64,000 nucleotides of DNA from Solirubrobacterales bacterium. GTDB taxonomy: Bacteria; Actinomycetota; Thermoleophilia; Solirubrobacterales; 70-9. Under the pieces are notes generated by a model. That model ran no database searches, was not told where the DNA came from, and saw only the letters and a list, made by a program, of their open reading frames with translations. Both the position numbers and the translations under genes were made by a program. The DNA lies in contig JADJRQ010000003.1 of the NCBI GenBank assembly GCA_016712175.1, positions 62,001 to 126,000 on the forward strand. Direction: 5' to 3'. How positions within the stretch are numbered: the stretch's first letter is position 1; each line of letters opens with the position of its first letter. This document shows positions 52,482 through 61,115 of the stretch, one piece after another.

Positions 52482-53801
52482 TCAACTTCGGCGCTCGGCG
52501 GGCCGGGAAAGCATCACGACGGGCGTGCCCTCCTTGGGCGAGAACGTGATGTTCCGGCGTCCGACCCGCTGGGGCGCGGGGTCGGCCAGACTCAGTTCGC
52601 AGCGGGTCAGAACTTCGGTCAGGACGACCCGCATCTCGAATTCGGCGAACGTCGCACCGAGGCAGCGGCGAACGCCACCGCCGAATGGGATCCAGGAGTA
52701 GGTCTCTGGCGGGTTGTCCAGGAATCGCTCGGGCTTGAAGGTGAGGGGCTCGGGGAATGAATCCTCCCGGGTGTGGGCCATCCACATCGACGGAGCGACG
52801 TTGTCACCGGCCTCGAGCCGGATGCCGTCGAACTCGATCGGCTCGGCGAGGATTCGACCCGCGATCGGGATCACGGGGCGGAGGCGGAGTGATTCGGTGA
52901 TGGTGGCCCGAAGGTATTCATCACCGCCTTCTTCGACTTCCGCCTTCAGGCGGGACAGTGTGGCAGGGCTACGCAGCAGAAGGTCGAAGGTCCAGGCGAG
53001 TGCTGTCGCCGTCGTCTCGTGGCCGGCAACGAGAAGCGTCATCAGCTGGTCGCGTAGTTCGTCATCGCCCATTCGCTCACCGTCTGCGAATTCGGCGGAG
53101 GCCATCATCGAGAGGATGTCCTCCCGGTCCTCGAGGTTGGTATCCCGGCGGCGTTCTGCGATCAGGCCGGCAAGTTCTTCGTCGACCTGTCGGAGGGTTT
53201 CCTTGTAGCGCGGCAAAGCGACGTCGCGTCCAAAGCGCCGGCCGGCGATGGTAAGCAGCTGCACGCTGAGCGACGCCGTGTCCTCAAGGGTCCTGCCGAG
53301 CAACTCGCGCAGCCGGTCGAGACGGGCACCGTCGGTTACTCCGAACACGGCCCGGAGGATCACTTCGAGGGTCACGGCCTGCATGCGGGTGTGGATCGGG
53401 AATGGAACCCCGACCGGCCAGGTCTCGATCTCGTGATCGATCGACTCCTCCATCACTTCCTGGTACGAGCGCATCCGCTCGCCGTGGAAAGCAGGCAGCA
53501 TCAGCTTGCGCCGGGCGAGGTGTTCCTTGCCGTCGAGCAGGATCACCGACTTCCTGCCGAGGGTTGGTTCGAGCAGGGCGATGCGCGCCGCCGGCAGCGA
53601 GTTGGCCGGATTCGAATAGACGGTCTTGACCAGTTCGGGACTGGAGACCATAACCATCGGGGAGGAGAACCCGGCGAAGTTGACGCTGAATGCTTCGCCG
53701 TACTTTCGCCTGGCCTGCTGCATGAACGGAATCGGCCTGAAGATCCAGCGCATCGTCTGGATTATTGGCGGGGTGGTCGGTCCGGGAGGCAGGGTCATCA
53801 C
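52482..53801 (-). CDS. Cytochrome P450
   Basis: The 439-residue haem monooxygenase has the I-helix AGHETTATALAW (259-270), the ExxR pair E303/R306 in ESLR, the PERF motif, and the haem loop FGGGVRRCLGATFAE with Cys380. No membrane anchor is seen, so it is a soluble bacterial type; the loop PAFHGERMRSY is typical of CYP102/CYP110-like branches. GTG 53801 and ATG 53798 adjoin. The substrate and redox partner are not visible here. Confidence 0.94.
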   Translation of the reverse strand: MMTLPPGPTTPPIIQTMRWIFRPIPFMQQARRKYGEAFSVNFAGFSSPMVMVSSPELVKTVYSNPANSLPAARIALLEPTLGRKSVILLDGKEHLARRKLMLPAFHGERMRSYQEVMEESIDHEIETWPVGVPFPIHTRMQAVTLEVILRAVFGVTDGARLDRLRELLGRTLEDTASLSVQLLTIAGRRFGRDVALPRYKETLRQVDEELAGLIAERRRDTNLEDREDILSMMASAEFADGERMGDDELRDQLMTLLVAGHETTATALAWTFDLLLRSPATLSRLKAEVEEGGDEYLRATITESLRLRPVIPIAGRILAEPIEFDGIRLEAGDNVAPSMWMAHTREDSFPEPLTFKPERFLDNPPETYSWIPFGGGVRRCLGATFAEFEMRVVLTEVLTRCELSLADPAPQRVGRRNITFSPKEGTPVVMLSRPAERRS

Positions 53802-53834
53802 GCAACATCATCCCTGAAACACCCCCTAACGAGC

Positions 53835-53870
53835 AACGGCGCCCCACCCCCTTGAGGGTGGAGCGCCGTT
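53835..53870. terminator. Hairpin between lipoprotein and P450 genes
   Basis: The arms aacggcgc...ccaccc and gggtgg...gcgccgtt form a long stem with a short ccttga loop. It lies downstream of the lipoprotein on the minus strand, before the P450 start. Confidence 0.6.
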
Positions 53871-53879
53871 CCCGTCCTA

Positions 53880-53925
53880 TCGAACAGAGGGGTTTGACCG
53901 TTTCAGGCCAAGTCCCTCTGTTCGA
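53880..53925 (-). terminator. Perfect inverted repeat right after the lipoprotein stop
   Basis: The 12-base arms tcgaacagaggg (53880-53891) and ccctctgttcga (53914-53925) are exact complements around 22 bases. The repeat abuts the TAG stop of the lipoprotein gene, so it probably ends or protects its transcript. A second hairpin follows at 53835-53870. Confidence 0.65.
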
Positions 53926-54591
53926 CTAGCCCTTGACCGTGATGGCGGAGATGCCGATCACGAGACCACCCTGGAGATCCGTGATCCCGAAGGTGTCGTT
54001 GAGGAGTCCTGCGGCGTCGTCGGAGAGCTTGACCGTGGTGCCTTCAAGCGTCGCCGTGCCGTCCGGGTTCGAGATCAGCGGCTTCAGAGTCGAGCCGTCG
54101 AGGTTGAACAGCAGGGCGTCAGTCGCGGCTTCCTTACCGTTGACCGAAACGGTTCCGGTCAGAGTCGAGGTGCCCGGATCGATGACGAAGTCGGTCAGTT
54201 CGACCTTGGTGTCGCCAGCGGTCAGGCTGAGTCCGCTTCCATCATGCATGAGGATGCCCTGGACGAAAGGACGGTAGTCCGACGCCGGGTTGTAGTAGGT
54301 GACGTTTCCACCGGTGATCGGGAAGTCGGCAACGCCGTCCTTGCTGATCGTGGCCGAACCGACCGGGGCGGGAGTGACCTTCAGCGAGGTCAGCGCTTCA
54401 ACGAAGCCGGCATCAAGGGTGACCTTGGTGGATACGCCGGTTACCGGATCGATCTTGGCGACCGGTTCGGGCGGGCTGTCGCTGCTGCTGTCGCTGCTGT
54501 CGTCGCTGCCACAGGCAGTAACGGCGAAGGACAATGCTGCGACCATGAGGATCGCGGCGGTGATGCGTGCTATCAGTGACTTGCGGGGCAT
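53926..54591 (-). CDS. Lipoprotein with beta-rich repeat-like domain, function unknown
   Basis: The ATG at 54591 follows AAGGAG and gives 221 residues; the longer frame has no conserved start. The N-terminus is a lipoprotein signal (RKSLIARITAAILMVAALSF, lipobox AVTAC) followed by a Ser/Asp-rich linker. The rest is a beta-type domain with VTLDAGFVEALTSLKVTPAP, DFPITGGNVTYY, GSGLSLTAGDTKVELTDFVI and TLTGTVSVNG. This is distantly reminiscent of HtaA-like surface domains, but key residues are not clear. It should be attached to the outer face of the membrane. Confidence 0.72.
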   Translation of the reverse strand: MPRKSLIARITAAILMVAALSFAVTACGSDDSSDSSSDSPPEPVAKIDPVTGVSTKVTLDAGFVEALTSLKVTPAPVGSATISKDGVADFPITGGNVTYYNPASDYRPFVQGILMHDGSGLSLTAGDTKVELTDFVIDPGTSTLTGTVSVNGKEAATDALLFNLDGSTLKPLISNPDGTATLEGTTVKLSDDAAGLLNDTFGITDLQGGLVIGISAITVKG

Positions 54592-54845
54592 TTGAATCTC
54601 CTTGTTTTGGTTCTGTTCGATTGGAAAGCGATTGGAGTGAGGGACCTCCTCCCACTTTTTCCTTCTGCCCCCTATTCGAAGGTCACCCGCAACTGGATCA
54701 ATGTTCGGTAAACCCGCTTTCGTCAATTGGCCAGATTTCGCCTCGCAAAACCACCATTCATGCGTTAACCCGGATGCAAGGATCTTCTGGGAACCTTTTC
54801 GCCAGCGGCCTTTACGGCTGGAATCAAACTGTTCGGGATCGTGAA

Positions 54846-55573
54846 ATGACCGCCACAGCCGTCAATATCGACTTCATGGAGTTGAGCCCACGCGGGAAGA
54901 TCCTTGTAGTCGATGACGAACCGACGATCGTCGAGGTCGTCGCCAACTATCTTGATCGCGCCGGTTTCGAGACCCACACCGCCGCCGATGGTCCCTCTGC
55001 CATCTCCAGGTCGATCCAGCTTCAACCCGACCTGATCGTCCTTGACCTGATGCTTCCGGAGATCGGTGGGATGGAGGTGATGCGCATCCTGAGGGACGAC
55101 GAGAAGATCAAGAGCGCGATCATCCTCCTGACCTCCAAATCCGAGGAAAGCGATCGTCTGGTTGGCCTGCGCCGTGGTGCCGACGACTACGTGGTCAAGC
55201 CGTTTTCACCGGCCGAGCTCGTTGCCCGGGTCGAAGCAGTCCTCAGAAGGATTTCGCCACCGAGTGACGAGCTTGAGCCGATACGGCACGGCGACCTGGT
55301 AATCGACCGTTCCCAGCGGAGGGTGATCTCGGAGATCGGGAGATTTCGCTGACCCAGCTGGAATTCGACCTGCTCACATTCCTCGCTTCGCACCCGGGAC
55401 AGGTGTTTTCCCGGGACCAGTTGATGGAAAAGGTCTGGGGCCAGGAGATCCACACGGACACCGGCACCGTCACGGTTCACATCCGCCGGCTCCGGGAAAA
55501 GCTGGAGTCGGACCCGAGTGAACCCAGTCATGTCGAAACGGTCTGGGGAGTCGGATACAGGTACCGGTCATGA
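54846..55573 (+). pseudogene. OmpR-type response regulator, interrupted by a frameshift
   Basis: From ATG 54846 (ATG 54876 also possible) the receiver domain has ILVVDDEPTIVEVVANYL, the phosphorylation Asp67 in LIVLDLMLPEIGG, and ADDYVVKPFSPAELVARV. After RRVISEIG the frame breaks at the GGG run 55338-55340. With one more G it continues GEISLTQLEFDLLTFLASH and a winged-helix domain to HVETVWGVGYRYRS. Joined length is about 243 residues. The stop overlaps the histidine kinase start by four bases. It probably forms a two-component system with it. Confidence 0.87.
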
Positions 55574-56772
55574 AGCGATCAATGGCAATCGCCCTTGCTG
55601 CCTCGATTGGCGGCGCCCTTGTGATCGGGCTGATCTACGACATGAAGGGAGCTTTCACCACCCTGTGGCTTCTGCTCCCGATCGCTCTTGCGGTGCTGTT
55701 GCTGGCCCACTGGGCTTCGAACAACCGGGCCCGGCTCGGCGGAATAGACAAACAGTTCAGGCTTGCCGTGCTGCTGGTGGTCGGATCGATCCTGGCCGCG
55801 ATCTGGCTCGGAGCCTGGCAGATGTTCGTTTCCGGACACGATGCCGTTGTCGTCACGGTGATGGCCACCCTGATCGGACTGGTCGCCTTGCGGGTCGGTC
55901 AGGTCCTGTCCCGCGGGGTCACCAGCGATGTGGAAGCTCTGCGCGATGGTCTGAACCAGGTCGGCGAGGGTGAACGGGACATCGTCGTCGAAGTGGGGGG
56001 CGACGATGAGCTGGCGGATCTGGCCACCTCTGTCAATTCAATGATCACGCGGCTTGGGACCGAAGAGGCGAGCCGGGAGGAAGCGGATTCGGCCCGGCGC
56101 CGCCTGGTCGCGTCGGTTTCGCACGACCTGCGAACTCCGCTCGCATCCCTCCGGCTCCTGGTGGAATCGATCGAAGACGGGGTCGTCACCGGCGAAACCC
56201 GTGACCGCTACATCGGCCAGTTACGGGGACACGTCGCGGTCCTGACCGACCTCGTAGACGATCTCTTCGAGCTTTCACGGATTGAGGCCGGAGACATCAT
56301 CTGGACCATGAGCCGAATCGAGGTGGATTCGCTGGTGGGTGACACGGTCGAGGCGATGCGAGCCCAGGCTGAAGTTCACGGCGTCCTGGTGTCGGCCGAT
56401 GTACCGGCCGATGGCCTGATCGTGACCGCCAATCCCGAAAAGGTCCAGCGGGTGCTTCTTAATCTCATCCAGAACGCGATCCGCCACACTCCGGCCGACG
56501 GCAGCATCAAGGTGCGTGCCTCGGCAACGGAAGAAGGCGTAATGGTCGAGGTTGCCGACGACGGTGCCGGTATCGCGGTCGACGACCGGCCCCATGTATT
56601 CGAGCCGTTCTTCCGTGGTGGCGCCGACACCTCCCGCACCACGGGAGGCGCTGGACTTGGCCTGGCGGTTTCGCGCGCGATCGTCGAGGCCCATGGTGGC
56701 GAGATCTGGCTCGAGCCGACCTCATCGGGCACCGAAATGCGGTTCACGCTGCTTTCGACGGCCTCAGCCTGA
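55570..56772 (+). CDS. Sensor histidine kinase
   Basis: The 400-residue kinase has four hydrophobic segments in the first 112 residues (about 5-23, 32-48, 65-85, 92-110), a HAMP-like linker (112-165), the dimerisation box VASVSHDLRTPLASL with phospho-acceptor His185, and a HATPase domain with N box LLNLIQNAIRHTP, G1 VADDGAGIAVDD and G2 TTGGAGLGLAVSRAIVEAHG. There is almost no extracytoplasmic loop, so the signal may be sensed in the membrane. Its ATG overlaps the response regulator stop. Confidence 0.93.
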   Translation: MKRSMAIALAASIGGALVIGLIYDMKGAFTTLWLLLPIALAVLLLAHWASNNRARLGGIDKQFRLAVLLVVGSILAAIWLGAWQMFVSGHDAVVVTVMATLIGLVALRVGQVLSRGVTSDVEALRDGLNQVGEGERDIVVEVGGDDELADLATSVNSMITRLGTEEASREEADSARRRLVASVSHDLRTPLASLRLLVESIEDGVVTGETRDRYIGQLRGHVAVLTDLVDDLFELSRIEAGDIIWTMSRIEVDSLVGDTVEAMRAQAEVHGVLVSADVPADGLIVTANPEKVQRVLLNLIQNAIRHTPADGSIKVRASATEEGVMVEVADDGAGIAVDDRPHVFEPFFRGGADTSRTTGGAGLGLAVSRAIVEAHGGEIWLEPTSSGTEMRFTLLSTASA

Positions 56773-56844
56773 CAGGATGGCTGCAGGTCAATCGAATGAG
56801 ATCAGCTTTCAGCAACCAGATCGCAACATGAGTTCAGTCGGCGG

Positions 56845-58122
56845 ATGAAGACGACCGGACGGGAAGCCCTCGACGTTGATGCAGCATTGGAGATCGTCCT
56901 GTCCGGGATCGGGCCGCTTGAACCCGAGACCGTGGCCCTGGCCGACGCCGGCGGTAGGTTCACGGCCGAATCGGCGATCAGTCCGGTCGACCTCCCGGGT
57001 TTCGACAACTCGGTCATGGACGGTTACGCCGTCAGGTCGGACGATACGGCGACGGCTCGCCCGGGTAGTCCGGTATCGCTCGAGGTTGCAGGTGAATCGC
57101 GAGCGGGGGCGCCGTACCAGGGCGCCGTGCAACCCGGGCAGGCGATCGCCGTATCAACGGGCGCCCCTGTTCCGGGTGGAGCGGACGCGGTTCTCCAGAA
57201 GGAAATCGTCGAAGTCGATAAATCGCGAATCAGTGCTACTTCGAGTGTGGTCGCTGGACACGACATCCGCCGGCAAGGCGAGGTGGCACGGACCGGCGCC
57301 GAGATCCTGCCTGCGGGCGCGGAGCTGGGTCCCGTTGAACTCGGAGCTTTGGCATCGATCGGTGCTGATCCGGTCAGTTGTCCCCGGCGTCCCGTGGTCA
57401 GCCTGATCACCAGTGGCGACGAACTTGTCGATCCGGGTAATCCATTGGGTCCGGGGCAGATCTGGAACTCGAACCGGTTTGCCATTACCGGAATGATCAA
57501 TGGCTCGGGCGCTGTTCTACTCCCCCCGCAGAACATGAAAGACGACCGGGCGGCGACTGTCGAGGCTCTCGATCACGCCCTCGAGGGCGACCTGACCGTG
57601 ATCTGCGGCGGCGTATCCGTCGGTGACCATGACCACGTTCGGCCGGCCCTCGCGGAGCTTGAAGTCGAGCAGCTTTTCTGGGGACTTGCCCTGAAACCGG
57701 GGCGGCCGACCTGGTTCGGCAGACGCGGAGATTCCCGCGTCCTCGGCCTGCCGGGAAATCCGGTTTCAGCGCTGGTCGTGTTCAGGCTCTTCGCCTTGCC
57801 TCTCCTCAGAATGCTGTCCGGCGCACTAACCCTGTCGCCGCGCACGACAGGCCGGCTCACCGCGCCGGTTGAGCGTGTGGCTGGAAGGCTCAAGGCGGTG
57901 CCCTGCCGGCCCGCAGAAGGCGGGGATCCGGACGGACTGGTTCCGATGCCTCAGCTTGGTTCGCATGACTTCCTCTCCCTGATCGGTGCGACCCGGCTGG
58001 CGTTGATCGAGGCGGGTCCGGGACGGGCGGAATCCGGCGACGTCGTGGAAGCCCTGCCGCTCGGCGAGGATTACCATGGCCGGGATGCGCTTACAGGTAC
58101 GACTTTTCGCCGGACTCCGTGA
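56845..58122 (+). CDS. moeA: Molybdopterin molybdenumtransferase MoeA
   Basis: MoeA inserts molybdate into adenylated molybdopterin. The 425-residue protein has LPGFDNSVMDGYAVRSDD, the GTPxxPxxD-like region ISTGAPVPGGADAVLQKE, the SLITSGDELVDPGNP motif, IWNSNRF, CGGVSVGDHDHVRPAL and the FWGLALKPGRPTWFG plus LGLPGNPVSALVVF tail. It starts 72 bases after the histidine kinase and begins a tight molybdenum cofactor operon with moaD-moaE, moaC and mog. Confidence 0.94.
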   Translation: MKTTGREALDVDAALEIVLSGIGPLEPETVALADAGGRFTAESAISPVDLPGFDNSVMDGYAVRSDDTATARPGSPVSLEVAGESRAGAPYQGAVQPGQAIAVSTGAPVPGGADAVLQKEIVEVDKSRISATSSVVAGHDIRRQGEVARTGAEILPAGAELGPVELGALASIGADPVSCPRRPVVSLITSGDELVDPGNPLGPGQIWNSNRFAITGMINGSGAVLLPPQNMKDDRAATVEALDHALEGDLTVICGGVSVGDHDHVRPALAELEVEQLFWGLALKPGRPTWFGRRGDSRVLGLPGNPVSALVVFRLFALPLLRMLSGALTLSPRTTGRLTAPVERVAGRLKAVPCRPAEGGDPDGLVPMPQLGSHDFLSLIGATRLALIEAGPGRAESGDVVEALPLGEDYHGRDALTGTTFRRTP

Positions 58123-58762
58123 GGCCGCGGGCGCTGATTCAATCGAGGTCGAGGTTGGGGATGACCCGACCGCGGCCGGGCTTCTTGACGAGATGCGCGA
58201 CCAGACAGAACTTGGGAAGTTGCTCCAGCGGATGCCGGTGCGGGTGGCCGTGAACTCGAGCTACGTCGCCGGCGAAACTGTGCTTGAGGCAGGAGACGAG
58301 ATCGCACTGGTGCCGCCGATCAGTGGTGGCAGCCAGATCCGGGCCACCGTCACGAACGAGACGATCGACATCGCGGCCATCTCAAAGGAGGCCGGTGATC
58401 CTGCCGCCGGAGCAGTAGTCGTCTTCCAGGGTGTGACCCGGGAGGTCGCCCGGCTCGAGTACGAGGCATACGTTGAGATGGCCGAGCAGCGCATGGGGGA
58501 GATCCTCATCGATTGCGTCGAGCGCTTCGGACTTACCGGTGCTGTGGCTGAACACCGGACGGGTGAAGTGCCCCTTGGCGAACCGTCGGTGGTCGTTGCC
58601 GTTTCGGCGCCGCATCGCCCGGAGGCCTTTGACGGAGCTCGGGAGGCGATCGATCGCATCAAAGCCGAGGCACCGGTCTGGAAGGTCGAAGTGACGGCTG
58701 ATGGCGTCAGCCACCGGGTGGAAGGGAGCTTGCCCGATGTGGATCACGAGGTAGTTGGATGA
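58076..58762 (+). CDS. Fused molybdopterin synthase MoaD-MoaE
   Basis: Molybdopterin synthase converts cyclic pyranopterin monophosphate to molybdopterin using sulfur from the MoaD C-terminal thiocarboxylate. The 228-residue product has a MoaD domain (about 5-85: LQVRLFAGLREAAGAD, DEIALVPPISGG) ending in Gly84-Gly85, then a MoaE domain (about 90-225: GAVVVFQGVTRE, EAYVEMAEQRM, HRTGEVPLGEPSVVVAVSAP, IDRIKAEAPVWKVE). The Gly-Gly must be freed for sulfur transfer, so the fusion probably needs cleavage after residue 85, as reported for mycobacterial MoaX. It overlaps moeA by 47 bases. Confidence 0.92.
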   Translation: MAGMRLQVRLFAGLREAAGADSIEVEVGDDPTAAGLLDEMRDQTELGKLLQRMPVRVAVNSSYVAGETVLEAGDEIALVPPISGGSQIRATVTNETIDIAAISKEAGDPAAGAVVVFQGVTREVARLEYEAYVEMAEQRMGEILIDCVERFGLTGAVAEHRTGEVPLGEPSVVVAVSAPHRPEAFDGAREAIDRIKAEAPVWKVEVTADGVSHRVEGSLPDVDHEVVG

Positions 58763-59256
58763 GCGAACCTGAACTCACCCACATCGATGCCGACGGACGA
58801 GCCGGCATGGTCGACGTCGGTGGCAAGGAAGTGACGGATCGCCGCGCCCGCGCCCGGGCGCGGCTCGCAGTCGAACCAGCCACCGCCCGTGCCATCGAGA
58901 AGGGAGATGGACCAAAGGGCGAAGTCATCCAGGTGGCCCGGGTCGCGGGCATCCAGGCGGCCAAGAAGACCGCAGAGTTGATTCCGTTAGCGCACCCGCT
59001 CGCACTGACCTACGTCGATGTGAGCATTTCGCTTGACGCTGAGGCCGGAATCGTCGAAGTGACCGGTGAGGCTCGAACCATGGAACGCACCGGGGTTGAG
59101 ATGGAAGCGATGACCGCCTGTTCAGTCGCGGCTTTGACCATCTACGACATGGTCAAGGGTGTCGAACGGGGCGTGAAGGTGGAAGAGATCGTCCTGATTG
59201 AGAAGCAGGGCGGGCGCAGCGGTCACTGGCTGCTGGATGGTGAAGCAGCTTCGTGA
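58759..59256 (+). CDS. moaC: Cyclic pyranopterin monophosphate synthase MoaC
   Basis: MoaC catalyses the second half of the first cofactor step, after MoaA. The 165-residue protein has MVDVGGKEVTDRRARA, the catalytic KKTAELIPLAHPLALTYV and the VTGEARTMERTGVEMEAMTA motif. ATG overlaps the moaE stop (ATGA) and its own stop overlaps the mog start (GTGA). No moaA is in the window; it may be located elsewhere. Confidence 0.95.
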   Translation: MSEPELTHIDADGRAGMVDVGGKEVTDRRARARARLAVEPATARAIEKGDGPKGEVIQVARVAGIQAAKKTAELIPLAHPLALTYVDVSISLDAEAGIVEVTGEARTMERTGVEMEAMTACSVAALTIYDMVKGVERGVKVEEIVLIEKQGGRSGHWLLDGEAAS

Positions 59257-59762
59257 TCCGGGCTGCATTGATCACCGTGAGTACTTCACGTGCAGGCAGC
59301 GTGAATGACAGATCCGAAGACGAACCGACAGCTCCTGACGTGAGTGGCGAGCGTCTGCTTGCCTTCGCCGAGTCGATCGATGCGGAAGTCGTCGGGCGTG
59401 AACTCATCCGGGATGATCGGGAACTGATCGCCGAACGCCTGACTCACTGGTCCGGCCCGGGTGGAGCAAACCTGATCCTCACCACTGGCGGCACCGGTTT
59501 CGCAACGAGCGACGTGACTCCGGAAGCGACCCGCGACGTCATTGAACGCTCCGCACCCGGCATCGCGGAAGCGATCCGCATCGCTGCCTCAAGACACACC
59601 GATAACTGGCCCCTCTCGCGGGCCGTTGCCGGGATCCGGGGCCGCTGCCTGATCATCAACTTGCCCGGCAGTCCTCGCAGCATCGACCAGTCGGCGCCTG
59701 TGCTCGAGCCGTTCCTGAAGCATGCCGTAAGCCTGATCGAAGGCGAAGAAAGCTCCCACTGA
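59253..59762 (+). CDS. Molybdopterin adenylyltransferase (Mog/MoaB family)
   Basis: The 169-residue protein adenylates molybdopterin before MoeA acts. It has ALITVSTSRAGSVNDRSED, the LILTTGGTGFATSDVTPEAT motif with the catalytic TTGGTG, and INLPGSPRSIDQSAPVLEPFL. GTG 59253 overlaps moaC. It is the last of the four tightly packed cofactor genes. Confidence 0.92.
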   Translation: MIRAALITVSTSRAGSVNDRSEDEPTAPDVSGERLLAFAESIDAEVVGRELIRDDRELIAERLTHWSGPGGANLILTTGGTGFATSDVTPEATRDVIERSAPGIAEAIRIAASRHTDNWPLSRAVAGIRGRCLIINLPGSPRSIDQSAPVLEPFLKHAVSLIEGEESSH

Positions 59763-59816
59763 AAGCGCCCCCGGTGAGTTCCCCGAAATGTAATAACTCG
59801 TCGGCATGATCGCCTG

Positions 59817-60459
59817 ATGTCGCTCCCTCAACTACTCGTGATCGCCAAGGCCCCGGTTGCGGGTCAATCGAAAAACACGCCTTTGCCCACCGTGCTCGCC
59901 GGAGCAGGCAGCCCGGCTGGCCGAGGCGGCACTCGTTGACACCCTCGATGCGGTTGCCCGGACGGAATGCGGAGGGCGGACCATCGTTCTCGAGGGCCCG
60001 CCAGGGGACTGGCTCCCCGAGGGTTTCGATGTGGTGCCCCAGGTCCAAGGAGGTCTGGGCGACCGGCTCGCCGGGGCCTTTTCGCAAACCACAGGCCCGG
60101 CGCTCCTGATCGGCATGGACACCCCGCAGGTAGATCCGTTCCTGCTTGGGAATTCGCTGGACCGGCTCGTCGAAACGGAATACGACGCCGTGCTCGGGCT
60201 CTGTCCTGACGGGGGCTACTGGGCGATCGGCATGAAAATGGACCATCCCGGAGCTTTCGACGGGGTTCCCATGAGTACCGGCCGGACCGGCGAGCTTCAG
60301 CTCAAACGCCTTCGGGAAATGGAGATGTCCGTCGGTTTGCTGCCGGAGATGAGCGATATCGACTACTTCGAGGATGCACGAATGGTCGCCGAAGGATGGC
60401 CCGGCAGCGAATTCGCCAAGGTCTTCCGGAGTCTGGAGCCGAGCTCTTGCCAGAGCTGA
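59817..60459 (+). pseudogene. DUF2064 (TIGR04282-like) nucleotidyl/glycosyltransferase, frameshift near the start
   Basis: From ATG 59817 the first frame gives SLPQLLVIAKAPVAGQSK; at the A5 run 59871-59875 the frame must shift by one to continue TRLCPPCSPEQAARLAEAAL. The rest has LIGMDTPQVDPFLLGNSLD and VLGLCPDGGYWAIGMK, the DUF2064 signature of GT-A-like transferases often annotated as arsenosugar-type glycosyltransferases. Joined length is about 213 residues. It lies between mog and a methyltransferase and may be part of that operon. The break may be a base-calling error in the homopolymer. Confidence 0.82.
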
Positions 60460-61115
60460 AACTCAGATCTGCGACCGAGGTTTACGAACGCGGGATGGAT
60501 CACCTGCGCTCGACCCTCGATCCGGCGTCCTACTACGCCGTCGATGAGGACGGCTCCCGCCGGCGTCTGCCGATCGGGCGGTGGCTGAAACGGGCGCATG
60601 ACGACGAAGAGATCCTGTTGGAACGAGCGGTAGGCCCAGTTCTCGACATTGGATGCGGCGCCGGCCGTCACCTCGCAGCACTCGGGCGCCGGGGTATCGA
60701 GGCGACCGGGGTAGAGGTTTCGCGGTTCGCCGTGGCGCTCGCCCGCGAACAGCATGCCAACGTGATCCATGGCTCGGTGTTCGACCTCACGGAGAGCCAG
60801 AAGTGGCACACAGCACTTCTCCTCGATGGCAACGTCGGTATCGGTGGCGACCCCGAGAGGCTGCTGGCTCAAAGCATCGATCTTCTTCGGCCGAATGGGC
60901 AGGTACTGGTTGAACTGGAACCCCCCTCGGTGGAAACCCGCTCAGTGAACCTCCGTCTCGAAGGGCCGAGCGACGTCAGCGAATGGTTCCCCTGGGCCTG
61001 GGTCGGTGTCGACTCAATCGCGTCGATTGCTCGATCCGCCGGTCTTGAAGTGAGCGACGTCTGGTCGTCCGGAGACCGCTGGTTTTCGCAGCTTCGCCTA
61101 GTTTCCATGGCATGA
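60447..61115 (+). CDS. Class I SAM-dependent methyltransferase
   Basis: The likely start is TTG 60447, overlapping the previous gene by 13 bases; an ATG at 60396 is in frame. The product (about 222 residues) has SATEVYERGMDHLRS, motif I VLDIGCGAGRHLAALGRRG, ATGVEVSRFAVALAREQ and LLAQSIDLLRPNGQVLVELE. Similar proteins sit next to DUF2064 transferases in other actinobacteria. The substrate is unknown. The next gene starts in its last four bases. Confidence 0.83.
   Translation: MPELKLRSATEVYERGMDHLRSTLDPASYYAVDEDGSRRRLPIGRWLKRAHDDEEILLERAVGPVLDIGCGAGRHLAALGRRGIEATGVEVSRFAVALAREQHANVIHGSVFDLTESQKWHTALLLDGNVGIGGDPERLLAQSIDLLRPNGQVLVELEPPSVETRSVNLRLEGPSDVSEWFPWAWVGVDSIASIARSAGLEVSDVWSSGDRWFSQLRLVSMA

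Noticed and set aside
16295..59880. The frame changes as programmed ribosomal frameshifts
   Set aside because: No classic X XXY YYZ heptamers with downstream structure are seen, the affected families are not known to use frameshifting, and the sites are often plain homopolymers.
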